Positions 6,300-15,670 of a stretch of DNA of 26,994 nt are shown piece after piece. Where the stretch lies: IMG/VR virus record IMGVR_UViG_3300047557_000289, positions 1-26,994 of that record, one strand, 5' to 3'. The notes under the pieces were generated by a model, which was not told the DNA's origin, searched no databases, and was given only the letters and a program-made list of their open reading frames with translations. Source of the DNA: a virus. Position numbers and translations under genes: made by a program. Each line of letters starts with the position of its first letter. Position 1 is the first letter of the stretch.

Positions 6300-6590
6300 T
6301 TACTCCTTATTTTCTAGCTTTTTAAAAATTAAACGCAAAGTCGAGTCGACGTTAGAAAAGCCAACTCGCATATCATCTTTAATCTCTTTAACAGCATCTT
6401 TAAAGTCGTCACGGCGCACGAAGTCGTCGTGCATCTTAGTGTCGAGCTTCTTCAAATCATCTTGAATGATCTTGTCCCGAGCTTGCATCTCGGTTCTCAT
6501 TTCACGGAGCATATCCCAAATCACCTTTAACACCCATCCGCCCAAGGCGCCTGCGGCTGCAACCGCCCAGTTGAAAACCGTTTGTTCCAT
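6300..6590 (-). CDS. Membrane-anchored coiled-coil protein (96 aa)
   Basis: One N-terminal hydrophobic segment (FNWAVAAAGALGGWVLKVIW, residues 6-25) is followed by a long charged helical region with heptad-like spacing (MLREMRTEMQARDKIIQDDL, then VRRDDFKDAVKEIKDDM). Position and shape resemble XhlA-type or antiholin-like lysis accessory proteins, or an i-spanin. There is no lipobox partner nearby, so I do not assign a spanin. It lies 2 bases after the 740-aa ejection-type gene and 3 bases before the small basic gene, so it is clearly in the late operon. Confidence 0.72.
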   Translation of the reverse strand: MEQTVFNWAVAAAGALGGWVLKVIWDMLREMRTEMQARDKIIQDDLKKLDTKMHDDFVRRDDFKDAVKEIKDDMRVGFSNVDSTLRLIFKKLENKE

Positions 6591-6592
6591 CG

Positions 6593-8815
6593 TTACCTCG
6601 CAAGAGCATTTTGATTCTGTTGATTTGGTGCTAAAGCATTAGCTGGAGGTATTGTAAGCATAATGGCGCCCGATGTAACTGCACGGTTCCAATCCTTACT
6701 GCTTGTTAATAATTGAAACGCTTTCATTCGCTCATCCGCAGGGAGTGTATTTAATACGTCATTCATAGCTTCTCCGTTCTTAGCTGCGTTAGAAAGAATC
6801 TCAAGCGTCTTTTTACTTACCTTTCCTTCTAATGTTTGCAATACTTTTTTGGCAATCGCTGTCTTGTAGCCAACGAAGCCAGGGATTTTTTCAGCCATGC
6901 TTTCTTTTTCAATACCCAACGCACGGCGACCGGCTTTAACTTGTTCGCCAATCTTAGCGTCACGCATGAGTTCGTCAGCAATTTGCTGCATGGGTTTGAT
7001 GTCTGTACCCATCTCTTTAAAAATATTAAAGCTGCCGGGGCCAAACACGGCTTCTACGGCATCAGGATTGTTGCCTTGCACCAAGCGAATAAATTCGTCT
7101 GGCGATTTGTTAAGCATCTCAAGCGCTTTACCCGCTAACTTACGGCGGTCAATCAGCTGCGCATTAGCCGCATAATCGCGTAAATATTGACCATAACCTG
7201 TACCGCCAGCTTCTTCAACAGCGTTGATGATCGGCGTTTTTAGCTGCGCTAATACGCTAGCGGCTAAGTTCTTTTTAGATGTTTGATCTAAGCCTGGGCG
7301 TAGCTTTTCAATGGCTGCGTTGACGGAGTTCTTACGTAGACTATCTAAAGCAAACGCGTCAATAACACCGCCTTTGTCCGTCCATTTAACAACATCATCG
7401 CCAAAGTTACGCACAGCGCCTTCAATCACATCGTTGCCAGCAAACTCAGGATTACGCAAAATACCGCCTAAACGGCTCAAAATAGAGTCGGATGTTAAAG
7501 GATTTAGTCCATACGCTTTTAGGCTATCGACAGCTGCTTGCTTAAACCGAGCAGCTTCACCAAAGCGTAATGAACCTTCAGCGGCTTGAGCCGCCACTTC
7601 ATCAGCTTTAGAAGCTAATTTGCCAAGTTGATAGTCGGTAGCCAATATGCCAGGTGCGGGCGTAATCGCACGTTGTTGTGCGCCCGTAAAGCGGCGAACA
7701 TCTTGAACTTTTTGACCTGCCGCTTGAGCCAATACGTCTGCTTCTTGTTGTAGCTTACGACCTGTTGTGCCAGCAATATTGGCTGCGCCAAGCTCGGCTT
7801 CACGAATTGGAGTCATTAAATTGTTAAGCGCATTTTTAAATTGACTAACAGACGTTAAGTTTTCCGTCAATGTTGGGCCACCAGCTAACTGCGCTAAACG
7901 ATTTAATTGATCTGTTTTCTGGGTGTCTTTTAAAACACGAAAATATCCGGATTTATCTTTGCCAGATACAAAGTCTAAAAACGCTTGATATACGTCATTA
8001 TCAATACCAGCAGCGGCTTGGGATGCGCTAATATCTAACGGGGCTAACTTGTTAGCCGCGCGGATCTGATTGATCGTATCGCCTGCTACTTCACGCGCAA
8101 CTTGACCTGCTTCTACTTTGGCTAAATTGCCTGTTACAGCATCAATAAATTTACCACCGCCAATCGCTAAATAACGTCCAGCAAAAGGTAATGCAAATGG
8201 CGCAGCTGCGCCAATTACAGTACCTGTGGCAGCTTCTTCGGGGTTAATTAAAGCAGCAGATGTACCGCCAACAACAGCGCCGCCAGCAGCGCGAGTAGCT
8301 GCTTCGGCAGCACGACCAGCAGTTGCAGGCAAACCAGTGCTAAAGCCGCCTGTACGAATTGATTGAGCCAAAGGCGCTGCGCCTGGAATAGCGCCTATAC
8401 CCCTAGCGATTACGCCGCCAACTGGCAACGTTCCAACCACTTGCCCTGTTACTTCGCCAGCACCCGTTAATGTAGGCGCAACTTGACGATATGGCGCAAT
8501 AAACGCTTCTTGCTCGGCTTGACGACGTGCGGCATCCTCAACCAAAGCACGACCGGCTTCGGTAGCGCCAATCGCCTCTAAACCGCGTCCAACTAAACGC
8601 TGACCGCCAAACATCACATCACCGATACCTTTGCTAACGCCAGCAAACGGCGCTACAACGCGACGCGTTTCAGCCTCAACCATCTTACGGCGTGGGCTGA
8701 CTTCTTCGGCTATGCTCCCGCCAAACTGTTTAGCGAGTGTTTCATAATCAATATTGGACGCAGGGGCTACTGAACCGCCAAACTGTTTTGCAAGGGCTTC
8801 GTAATCAACGGCCAT
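6593..8815 (-). CDS. Large internal virion / DNA ejection protein (P22 gp16 position, 740 aa)
   Basis: The third and largest of three consecutive ejection-type proteins, in the slot P22 gives to gp16. The N-terminus carries two copies of DYExLAKQFGGS at residues 4-15 and 23-34. A region around residues 100-225 is rich in Gly/Ala and hydrophobic, with many small-residue helices that could insert in or cross the host envelope. The remainder is helical and charged, and a hydrophobic helix (AIMLTIPPANALA) lies near the C-terminus. The protein would travel with the DNA into the cell. Assignment is by order, size and composition; I do not see a lysozyme motif. Confidence 0.72.
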   Translation of the reverse strand: MAVDYEALAKQFGGSVAPASNIDYETLAKQFGGSIAEEVSPRRKMVEAETRRVVAPFAGVSKGIGDVMFGGQRLVGRGLEAIGATEAGRALVEDAARRQAEQEAFIAPYRQVAPTLTGAGEVTGQVVGTLPVGGVIARGIGAIPGAAPLAQSIRTGGFSTGLPATAGRAAEAATRAAGGAVVGGTSAALINPEEAATGTVIGAAAPFALPFAGRYLAIGGGKFIDAVTGNLAKVEAGQVAREVAGDTINQIRAANKLAPLDISASQAAAGIDNDVYQAFLDFVSGKDKSGYFRVLKDTQKTDQLNRLAQLAGGPTLTENLTSVSQFKNALNNLMTPIREAELGAANIAGTTGRKLQQEADVLAQAAGQKVQDVRRFTGAQQRAITPAPGILATDYQLGKLASKADEVAAQAAEGSLRFGEAARFKQAAVDSLKAYGLNPLTSDSILSRLGGILRNPEFAGNDVIEGAVRNFGDDVVKWTDKGGVIDAFALDSLRKNSVNAAIEKLRPGLDQTSKKNLAASVLAQLKTPIINAVEEAGGTGYGQYLRDYAANAQLIDRRKLAGKALEMLNKSPDEFIRLVQGNNPDAVEAVFGPGSFNIFKEMGTDIKPMQQIADELMRDAKIGEQVKAGRRALGIEKESMAEKIPGFVGYKTAIAKKVLQTLEGKVSKKTLEILSNAAKNGEAMNDVLNTLPADERMKAFQLLTSSKDWNRAVTSGAIMLTIPPANALAPNQQNQNALAR

Positions 8816-8816
8816 G

Positions 8817-10076
8817 TTATAGCCCCGCTGCTTTTTTGTATGCTGCTGCCGCTTCAGGCGTTGGGAATGTTAAAACTTTACCGCCTGGAATAGTTACCGT
8901 ATTACCACCTGCGCTCGGTGCAGGTGTTGGGGCAGCGCCACCGCCAGCAGCAGGCGCAGCTGCACCGCCGCCTTTGTAATCATAGGTAAGATCAAATGCT
9001 TCACGAACACGCGACTTAGAGCCACGGATGCCATCAGCGATACGATCTAATTCATTTTGAACGCTACTAGCTTCTTGAGTGCGATCTAATGCACCCGCAG
9101 CTTGACGCAACTGTTGACCTTCTTGGTTCGATACGTTACCTAATGCACCACCTGTGGGCGAGGCATTACGCATATCTTGAAGTTCTTTGAACTGCAAACC
9201 AGCCACAATCTTGTCGTATAGCGCTTGAGCTTCACGACCTTCTTTGGTAACGCTAGGCGTACGACCGTAAACAATACCTGTAATGCTTTTAAGACCAGGG
9301 TGATTACGCAGCCGTTCAATGTCTTTAAGCACCGAGTCGGACTTAGACTCAAATGATTTAAGCGCCAAGTTAGCTTGCGGATATTTAGCTTCACGCACTT
9401 GCATCTCTTTGGGCGAGATATTAGTTGTGGTTGGGCCACCGGGAATAGGCTCTAATGTGCCTTCACCAGTCATGCGATAACCAACAGGAATACGCCCAAT
9501 ATCTTGACCGCGCATGGTTACGCCCATCTGGGCTTTTTGAGCAGCGCTAATGGTTAGCTGCTCTAAGCGCTTATTAACGTCCGTCCCCATTTGCAACAAC
9601 AGTTCTTTACGTTGATTTGCAGGCATAGCGCTTACTTGCGCCCACATTTGTTTAGCTTGATCGGGTGACATTTCGCCACGCAAAATAGAATCTTCTAAAT
9701 GGGCGGTAATATTAGCGTCCGATGGGTTAAATGCTAAATCCGATATGCGTTCGCGTTGCATTTTTAACGATTGTTCATCAAGTTGACCACGCAATTTTTT
9801 AGTTTCTAAGGCTGACTTTTCTTGCTCAGATAAAGCCTTGCCGTATGCCAAACCAGCTTTACCAAACTTAGCTAAACCCGCCCGTGTTTCAGGCTTGGCT
9901 AAATCTGCTCCTGCCAAGTAATTACGCAGTTGTTCTTCTTCTTGAAGCCCACGTTGTAACTCTTGCATTTTTAACGCATTTACACCAAATTCTTGAGCGC
10001 GTGATGCCGCTACAAGCGGATCTTGAATCTGAGGCATTTGAAAACTTAAAGGAATATTTGGATTAATTTGTGCCAT
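8817..10076 (-). CDS. Internal virion / DNA ejection protein (P22 gp20 position, 419 aa)
   Basis: A mostly helical, charged protein with long coiled-coil-like stretches (residues about 30-200) and a Gly/Ala/Pro-rich linker near residues 370-395. It ends in a short module VLTFPTPEAAAAYKKAAGL that I associate with phage ejection or tail-tube accessory proteins. It sits between the 251-aa and 740-aa ejection-type genes, in the place of P22 gp20. AAGGAA precedes ATG 10076. Role inferred from position and composition. Confidence 0.65.
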   Translation of the reverse strand: MAQINPNIPLSFQMPQIQDPLVAASRAQEFGVNALKMQELQRGLQEEEQLRNYLAGADLAKPETRAGLAKFGKAGLAYGKALSEQEKSALETKKLRGQLDEQSLKMQRERISDLAFNPSDANITAHLEDSILRGEMSPDQAKQMWAQVSAMPANQRKELLLQMGTDVNKRLEQLTISAAQKAQMGVTMRGQDIGRIPVGYRMTGEGTLEPIPGGPTTTNISPKEMQVREAKYPQANLALKSFESKSDSVLKDIERLRNHPGLKSITGIVYGRTPSVTKEGREAQALYDKIVAGLQFKELQDMRNASPTGGALGNVSNQEGQQLRQAAGALDRTQEASSVQNELDRIADGIRGSKSRVREAFDLTYDYKGGGAAAPAAGGGAAPTPAPSAGGNTVTIPGGKVLTFPTPEAAAAYKKAAGL

Positions 10077-10085
10077 ATCTGTTCC

Positions 10086-10841
10086 TTAATCTCCCCACGA
10101 TAGACTACCTTCGCTACCGCCCATATATCCAAAACCGCCGCCGCGTTGTGCGGGAAGTAATCGGTTAAGAAGTTGTTGATTTTGATAAAAGTTAAGCCCT
10201 TGACCTAAACCGCTAGCAATCGCATTTGCAGCGCCAATTTGCCCCGCTGCCTGTGCGTTACCAGCGCCAATAATATTGGCGCCAAGACTTTGCCCTAAAG
10301 TGCCAGCTTGTGTGCCTAATACATTAGCAGATGTTTGAGCCGTGCCAGCCAATGATTGCAAGGGGTTTAATGTACCAGCACGTTGCGCTTGAAAACGATT
10401 AAATGCGTTCATGTATTCTTGCGAAGCTAAATCTTGCCCATAACGCTGAATACCTCTTAAAGCTGCGCCTGACAATAAACCACCTCTAGCCGCTGCTGAA
10501 CGTTCTAATGCTTTCATGCCTTCAGACATACGAAACGCATAGCCAGGGTCGGCTTGAAACATTGCTGGTGTAAATTCAGCTGTGGCATACTTGCCATAGC
10601 CAGGGGCAGTTTTAGACCCGCCAAGCCCTAAATATTCTAAAAGACGATTTTGACCTGCAAGACCAGCTTCCCTAAACGGTGCTTGTAATTCAACTTGACG
10701 TTCAAAAATTTGTCGTTGAACATCAGAGGCTTGTTGGGCGGCTTGTTGTTGTGACGCAGCAGCGCTGCGCGAAGCACTTGATCCAATAAGAGCGCTGCCA
10801 ACGGTGGCAACGGCTGGAATGGCTATGGCTGCACTAGGCAT
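10086..10841 (-). CDS. DNA transfer / ejection protein (P22 gp7 position, 251 aa)
   Basis: The N-terminus is hydrophobic with small residues (AAIAIPAVATVGSALIGSSA), then Gln/Ala-rich (QQQAAQQASDVQRQIFER). Next comes the pattern PFREAGLAGQNRLLEYLG and a region with RMSEGMKALERSAAARGGLL and LRGIQRYGQDLASQEYMNAF that I recognise from phage DNA transfer proteins. It ends in a Gly/Asn/Gln-rich helical part. In P22 the gp7 slot holds the first ejection protein, and the order here is the same. Overlaps the preceding gene by 8 bases. Confidence 0.78.
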   Translation of the reverse strand: MPSAAIAIPAVATVGSALIGSSASRSAAASQQQAAQQASDVQRQIFERQVELQAPFREAGLAGQNRLLEYLGLGGSKTAPGYGKYATAEFTPAMFQADPGYAFRMSEGMKALERSAAARGGLLSGAALRGIQRYGQDLASQEYMNAFNRFQAQRAGTLNPLQSLAGTAQTSANVLGTQAGTLGQSLGANIIGAGNAQAAGQIGAANAIASGLGQGLNFYQNQQLLNRLLPAQRGGGFGYMGGSEGSLSWGD

Positions 10842-11286
10842 TTTTAAACTCCTTCATATATTCATCGTATGTTTCACCATACAATGCTGAAACTACATGG
10901 GCATTTTGCGCCGCAAAAACTTCACCGTGGCATAGCTGAACTACCGTTAACACCACATCATAGTAACCTGCACGCCACATATACGACTTAGCGTCCGCTT
11001 TTCCCGTTCGTTCTAGCGTATCGGATGCTTGCCATTTTAGTATATTTACACCAACTACAGAAGATAAACAATAGGCGTTAGCGGCATAAAACGGGTTTTG
11101 TTGCATACCGACTAATGTATTCCAAATGACGGCATTTAGATCGTTACGCTCAACAGGGTCGCCATCAGCAAAATCGTCAAAAACTTGAAACGCGTGGTAC
11201 AAGTCTAATAACCACCGAACGGCGTCTGGTGGCAAAAATAAGCCTTGGCTTAAATTTTTTTGTAAGCGTTCAAGGTCTTGTTGCAT
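10834..11286 (-). CDS. Conserved phage protein (150 aa), P22 gp14 position
   Basis: A soluble helical protein with LPPDAVRWLLDLYHAFQVFD, FADGDPVERNDLNAVIWN and an aromatic C-terminal half (SYMWRAGYYDVVLTVVQLCHGE). I have seen similar proteins in the tail/ejection regions of podoviruses, but I know of no function. It sits just before the first ejection-type protein, where P22 has gp14, an assembly factor. The start overlaps the upstream stop as TAATG. Confidence 0.7.
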   Translation of the reverse strand: MQQDLERLQKNLSQGLFLPPDAVRWLLDLYHAFQVFDDFADGDPVERNDLNAVIWNTLVGMQQNPFYAANAYCLSSVVGVNILKWQASDTLERTGKADAKSYMWRAGYYDVVLTVVQLCHGEVFAAQNAHVVSALYGETYDEYMKEFKNA

Positions 11287-11624
11287 TAGCTCGTAATCTC
11301 CCGTCCGTTTGACCGAATGTTGATCGCCGATGCAGTACCCGCAATCGTCGAGATAAATCCACCTGGTAATAGCGCCGCGCCCACAATTTCTGGAAAAGTA
11401 TAGGTTTCCGCAGGCTGTAAGGTCTTGGTCTTGACGATCAAGTTCTGGTTACCTGCCGTATCTGCGGCAGTCACTAAGTTGACGCTAATGGTTGCAGCGG
11501 CAGCGCTGTAATTGGTAGCGGTGAACTTGTCAATAATGGTCGTTACGCCATTAGCGGTATATTGGGTAGTTTGCGTAGCCTCAGCAATTTTGGCTGGGAT
11601 TAGAACTCTTACGGTGACGGTCAT
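11286..11624 (-). CDS. Beta-rich virion-type hypothetical protein (112 aa)
   Basis: A short beta-rich protein with a repeated Thr/Ala/Val pattern ([20 protein letters not shown], then [20 protein letters not shown]) resembling a single immunoglobulin-like or decoration-type domain. There is no Cys and there are few charged residues. It is coupled to both neighbours (ATGA upstream, TAATG downstream). It lies between the needle-like 366-aa protein and the gp14-position protein, so a minor tail or connector role is plausible. Not recognised as a named family. Confidence 0.68.
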   Translation of the reverse strand: MTVTVRVLIPAKIAEATQTTQYTANGVTTIIDKFTATNYSAAAATISVNLVTAADTAGNQNLIVKTKTLQPAETYTFPEIVGAALLPGGFISTIAGTASAINIRSNGREITS

Positions 11625-12721
11625 GCTGTAACTCCTTGTAGTGTTGGTTTAGACACCAAATCCATTGTAACGATAACTGACGGTGTTGCGGGGCGAACTG
11701 GCGCTGTTTTTGCGGCTAAGTATTGAATTGTAGTGCTAGTGTCTGTAGTTGCCCACATTAACTCAATATATTCGTTAGCGGCTAAATCAATGAATAAATT
11801 TAATGCGGCAATTAAATGTCCATCCACGCTACCATGCCGATTGGGTACAGAAAATTGACTATTGGTATCTGCCACATTGGTGCCGTTCTTACGCATCCAA
11901 ATATCAGTGTCGTGAATACTACCATCGGTATTAACAAACTGAACGCTAAACTGCACGTTGTAGACCCCTGCAATCTCGGCTTTTAGCTTGGATTTGCAAG
12001 TGCCTGTAATGGTTGTGGATGCTACGGTTTGGGATGCGCTGACAACATAATCGCCTGTACTGCCGTCCGTACCCGTAGTTTGCGACACAATATAAGTGCC
12101 AGCCGTCACGCCCGTACCCGTAATGACCATGCCAGAATAGATCGGGCCAGACGAAACCGCCGTAACAGTCATGGTCGTACTAGCAGGGCCAATTGACGCC
12201 GTAAACACGGCGGTTCTATCTTCTAACGTAACGTTTTTGCTATACGCCGTGGTGTCGTACACAATGGGGTACGCCGTGGTGTTGGAGCCGTCAGGCTGAT
12301 TAGCCGTACTGTAAAAGCTCCCGTACACTAACTGTAAGACTTGAGGCGTATGTACAGGAGCGCTTGTTAAGGCTTGCACATCCGTAGACAAGTTCATAAT
12401 TTGAGCTTGTAACGCATTTACGGCAGCTTCAGCGCTAAGTTCAGCGGTCTGAACTTGTTTGGCTAATTCAGCAATTTGTGACACCAACGGGCTGTCATTG
12501 GTTTGCGCTTCGGTGACGTTTTGCAGATCCAACACAAACTGGTCGTTATTCGGTGGCCCAAGCTGTAGATCGTCAAGGCTCGTTGGGTTATTGCCCGAAC
12601 CCGTTAAGACGAATAAGTTAAGGAAGAACCGGTACCACTCACGGGTTAAGTAGCCTGTGTTGGCGTCAATCAACGGCGTTCTTGGCGCCGGTATATTGGT
12701 GACGTTTAGTGGACTAGGCAC
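11621..12721 (-). CDS. Trimeric-type tail protein with C-terminal knob, tail-needle position (366 aa)
   Basis: Starts with GTG at 12721-12719, overlapping the gp10-like gene by 8 bases. The N-terminus [11 protein letters not shown]...LTREWYRFF is a pattern I know from phage tail proteins. A coiled-coil stretch follows at about residues 78-120 ([20 protein letters not shown] and on), then a beta-rich C-terminal domain ending near [11 protein letters not shown]. This layout, plus its place right after gp10 where P22 has the gp26 needle, suggests a trimeric needle or short fibre with a knob. The knob appears interrupted by a Thr/Gly-rich module at residues 170-242. Function inferred. Confidence 0.7.
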   Translation of the reverse strand: MPSPLNVTNIPAPRTPLIDANTGYLTREWYRFFLNLFVLTGSGNNPTSLDDLQLGPPNNDQFVLDLQNVTEAQTNDSPLVSQIAELAKQVQTAELSAEAAVNALQAQIMNLSTDVQALTSAPVHTPQVLQLVYGSFYSTANQPDGSNTTAYPIVYDTTAYSKNVTLEDRTAVFTASIGPASTTMTVTAVSSGPIYSGMVITGTGVTAGTYIVSQTTGTDGSTGDYVVSASQTVASTTITGTCKSKLKAEIAGVYNVQFSVQFVNTDGSIHDTDIWMRKNGTNVADTNSQFSVPNRHGSVDGHLIAALNLFIDLAANEYIELMWATTDTSTTIQYLAAKTAPVRPATPSVIVTMDLVSKPTLQGVTA

Positions 12722-14144
12722 GGGTTGGACTCAAGAGCAGTTCAGCGCCGACGATGGCGATCTTGACAGGATCGGTGCCTGACACCTCATATACGCGGTC
12801 ACGCAGTTTCATAGTCATGCCAAGCCGACGCCAAAACACGCGGCGTCCAAATTGACCGATCTTGCCCATCGGCGCCCAGTGTTCGTTCGACCATGTATGA
12901 CCGCCGTCATCTGACCAACGCAACATTAGTTGGGGATCGTCGCCTTGGCCAATATTGATGCCCGTACCCGTTTCGCAATCAAGCTGTAGGCTGTGTTGGG
13001 CGGTACGACGCAGGTTGTTCTGACCGCTAGGAATTGGACGCCATGAGCGTAGCCACTTTTGCGGCGCACCATTATCGGCATAGACTTCTAAATCGTAAGC
13101 GTACAAGTTGCCGTTCTCGTAATCGCCGAGGATGATCTCGTTATTAAACGCCACTTGGCAGTTGGGGCGATAGCGCACAAAGTTGCCGTTCGACCAGCCT
13201 GCTCGCTCATGCCACGATTGGGTCACGACATCGTAAACCCATGTCTTGCCAACGGTAGGGAAAGTTAGCACATAAAAGCTATGGCCGTCTTGTTGATAGG
13301 TGTAAGCAATCGCATTACTTAGATCGCCATATTGCTGAATCTGCCATTCAACTGCATGGTTAGACGCACGAACGCCCGTGTAGCCACTGTTGCGGTACAC
13401 GATGCCACGACCGCGGGCGTCTTGGCCTAGCCAAAACACCGAGTTGTCGAGCTTGGCAACCGAGTAGGGCGCTACGCAACCAATCTCGTTCGAGGCACCT
13501 TGAATACGAGCCAAGGGGAAGTCAGGCGTTCCTGCGTCATACCAGACCTCAATCGAGTTCGTGCCAAATAGCCACGCCTCACGGTTGTTGACGATTACAG
13601 CTACTAGCCCATCAGGTGAGCCTTCAGCGCTTGCAAAATCAAGTGGGTCAACTTGCGAACCATCAAGCAGGCTTGTAATCCATACCTTTTGGCTGTTTGG
13701 CTCGTTAAACACAAAGTAGCCGTCTAAGTAGCTAACTGTCACTGCGCCTGGATAGTCAGGGTCGCTAATCTGTGCAAACGCTAATGTGTTAGCGTTGTAA
13801 ATGTAACCTTGTGGATTAGCCGCTACAAACAACTGCGTACCGTTGTCCGACATGGATACAGGGCCAGTGCCAGCAATCGTGCCTAATGCAGTGGCGTTGT
13901 ACGAGCTATCGAGCTTGTATAGGGTATTACCCGATACGGCATACATAAAGCCATCAAACGCCCACAAGCCTCGGATTGGGCCAAAGCCAATGGTAGTGAG
14001 TAGCCGCAAGCCTGGGGCGCGGTTTAGAAAGCCTGCCTCTTTACCCTCGTTGGGGATGGCTTCGGGGAACAAGTTAATCATGCGGTTGTCGGCCGCATTG
14101 ACGCTACGGGCTACATACGCTTGCCCCAAGATTGGGGTTTTCAT
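12714..14144 (-). CDS. Packaged DNA stabilisation protein, P22 gp10-like tail hub
   Basis: A 476-aa protein with the N-terminus of the Phage_stabilise family ([20 protein letters not shown], then [20 protein letters not shown]). A long repeated-strand body with [16 protein letters not shown] and similar blades suggests a beta-propeller. The C-terminal part ([18 protein letters not shown], then WRRLGM) is the typical conserved end. In P22 this protein closes the portal after packaging and binds gp4 and the needle. Both expected neighbours are adjacent here. Its ATG overlaps the upstream stop as TAATG. Confidence 0.92.
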   Translation of the reverse strand: MKTPILGQAYVARSVNAADNRMINLFPEAIPNEGKEAGFLNRAPGLRLLTTIGFGPIRGLWAFDGFMYAVSGNTLYKLDSSYNATALGTIAGTGPVSMSDNGTQLFVAANPQGYIYNANTLAFAQISDPDYPGAVTVSYLDGYFVFNEPNSQKVWITSLLDGSQVDPLDFASAEGSPDGLVAVIVNNREAWLFGTNSIEVWYDAGTPDFPLARIQGASNEIGCVAPYSVAKLDNSVFWLGQDARGRGIVYRNSGYTGVRASNHAVEWQIQQYGDLSNAIAYTYQQDGHSFYVLTFPTVGKTWVYDVVTQSWHERAGWSNGNFVRYRPNCQVAFNNEIILGDYENGNLYAYDLEVYADNGAPQKWLRSWRPIPSGQNNLRRTAQHSLQLDCETGTGINIGQGDDPQLMLRWSDDGGHTWSNEHWAPMGKIGQFGRRVFWRRLGMTMKLRDRVYEVSGTDPVKIAIVGAELLLSPTRA

Positions 14145-14872
14145 TAGTAGTTACCCGCAAAGATATTGAACCGTTGACGTGTGCCAACCAAGCTGTAAGG
14201 CATGGCCATGATGTCGTCAGGATTGTTGATCCGCTTGAGATTGCGCTTAGAAGTCATTGCTACACGCGCTACGTTAGCGGGCGGCTCAATACCGAACTCG
14301 GTAGCGATTTCGCAAGCAAGGTTGTATTTAAACGCTCGTAGGTAGCCAGGTGGCATGGTAATGTCAGTCGATAGACTTGGCACTTCCATGAGCTTTTCTA
14401 CCGAAACAATATGAAACTCCAACGGTTTAATCGGCACAGGGTAGACGTACATTTCAATGTCTGGATAGGTCATATTGACCCACAAGACTTGAGGATAGGT
14501 CGAGGTCACCGTTTTGACCGCAATACCGTTGTATTGCTGTTGGTTAATCAGCTTAATGCCGTACGAGATGTTGGTTGCTGCGTCCCTAAAATAGGTCGCA
14601 TCGTCCACCAATACAGGACGTTTGGGTGTACCACCTAATGCCAACGGCAAATTACCTGTTGGGCCAAACGTTAAAAAACGAGCGCCAGCAGGCCACGAAG
14701 CAATTTGATCTTGGGTAGAAAATACAGCTAAACGCTCGGTATTCCAGCTATCAATCATCTGATTGAGAGCCGTTAAAGCATCTTGTGAGGTGGCTGCGGA
14801 TGGTGTTTCGCCTTCGGCTAAAACCCCTAATACGCGCAACGCGCCGTTAATTTGGTCGTTTGCCGTGGTCAT
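14144..14872 (-). CDS. Tail accessory / head completion adaptor, P22 gp4-like
   Basis: A 242-aa helical adaptor. Its N-terminus (INGALRVLGVLAEGETPSAA, then ALTALNQMIDSWNTERLAVF) is the usual beginning of gp4-type head-to-tail connectors, followed by a beta stretch and a C-terminal helix (GYLRAFKYNLACEIATEFG). It would bind the portal ring below the vertex and create the platform for the gp10-like hub. AAGGAG precedes ATG 14872. No muramidase-type motif is obvious in this shorter version. Confidence 0.88.
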   Translation of the reverse strand: MTTANDQINGALRVLGVLAEGETPSAATSQDALTALNQMIDSWNTERLAVFSTQDQIASWPAGARFLTFGPTGNLPLALGGTPKRPVLVDDATYFRDAATNISYGIKLINQQQYNGIAVKTVTSTYPQVLWVNMTYPDIEMYVYPVPIKPLEFHIVSVEKLMEVPSLSTDITMPPGYLRAFKYNLACEIATEFGIEPPANVARVAMTSKRNLKRINNPDDIMAMPYSLVGTRQRFNIFAGNY

Positions 14873-14883
14873 GGCGTAACTCC

Positions 14884-15099
14884 TTATGCGGTTGTTTTAC
14901 GTCGTCTTGTCTTTACTTCCAGCGTATTAGCAGGAGCCGCCTCGACTTCGGTTTGTACTTCTTCAACCACAGGCTCTTGAACAACGGGCGTGTCGATAGT
15001 ATAGCGTTCCCAACCGTAATTTTCATCATGTTCGGCTTCAATATCGCTACACGCAACTTTGTGACCATGTACAGGATGCTTCATGTAAATAACAGCCAT
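14884..15099 (-). CDS. Small conserved phage protein (71 aa)
   Basis: The N-terminal half has a compact pattern (AVIYMKHPVHGHKVACSD, then ENYGWERYTID) that I recall from small proteins between coat and adaptor genes in related phages. The C-terminal half is acidic and low complexity (VVQEPVVEEVQTEVEAA) and ends in a basic cluster TRRRKTTA. AAGGA precedes the ATG. Function unknown; it may be an assembly factor or minor head protein. Confidence 0.75.
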   Translation of the reverse strand: MAVIYMKHPVHGHKVACSDIEAEHDENYGWERYTIDTPVVQEPVVEEVQTEVEAAPANTLEVKTRRRKTTA

Positions 15100-15115
15100 T
15101 ATTAATCCTTATGGA

Positions 15116-15135
15116 ATAGGGGCCGAAGCCCCTAT
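15116..15135 (-). other. UUCG-loop hairpin after the 172-aa gene, no U-tract
   Basis: Read on the minus strand, ATAGGGGC pairs perfectly with GCCCCTAT around a TTCG loop, giving an 8-bp stem. It begins 3 bases after the stop of the 172-aa gene. The following bases (TCCATAAGG) are not a U-tract, so a complete terminator is unlikely. It may stabilise the 3' end of the upstream message or weakly pause polymerase. Confidence 0.75.
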
Positions 15136-15138
15136 GAG

Positions 15139-15657
15139 TTAAGCAACACTAAAGTTCAAACGATAAACTGGGAATGTTACGGTATTAGCAAGCGTATTAG
15201 TCGCCGCAGCACGAATACGCAAACGGTCGCCAGCAGCTACAACTAAATTGGCTGCGGTGCCATTTAAAGTTAATGTACGTGCAGCATTAGCTGTCAATCC
15301 AGTTCCACCAGTAGCTTTGGTAGTATTAGCGTCAGTTGCGGCTAACATTGCAGCCGTTCCAGAGCCAGTTAAACCCAAGTTGGTGATGGAAAATGTAATG
15401 AAGTTGGTATCGTTAGCAGTAAGCGCGTCTACACCAGAAAACACAGCCGAGGTTAAAACACCCGCCGCAGGAGCAATAATAAAAACATCACTATTGCCGG
15501 TGGTGGCGATTGTTGCGCCTTGTTGCGATGCAGTAGCACCGTTAGCAATATTAGATAGAATTTTTGTTGTGCTATCAATAACTGCGCCCGTAATCGTAGT
15601 GCCAGAAGTCAGTTCAGGATCGCTAAACGCAACCCCTACAGGTTTGGTATTAGGCAT
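15139..15657 (-). CDS. Probable capsid decoration or fibre-like structural protein (172 aa)
   Basis: A beta-rich, Ala/Thr-rich protein with very few charged residues. It has TSGTTITGAVIDSTTKILSN at the N-terminus, a central ITNLGLTGSG region and a C-terminal GDRLRIRAAATNT...YRLNFSVA strand set. Composition and its place two genes after coat, between strong hairpins, suggest a high-copy head decoration protein. AAGGAAA precedes ATG 15657, right after a terminator. No named family is recognised. Confidence 0.72.
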   Translation of the reverse strand: MPNTKPVGVAFSDPELTSGTTITGAVIDSTTKILSNIANGATASQQGATIATTGNSDVFIIAPAAGVLTSAVFSGVDALTANDTNFITFSITNLGLTGSGTAAMLAATDANTTKATGGTGLTANAARTLTLNGTAANLVVAAGDRLRIRAAATNTLANTVTFPVYRLNFSVA

Positions 15658-15670
15658 AATTTTTCCTTAT

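Noticed and set aside
8817-8980. Possible separate small gene on the plus strand rich in Pro/Ala
   Set aside because: It is the mirror of the Gly/Ala/Pro-rich linker of the 419-aa ejection-type protein and has no ribosome site.
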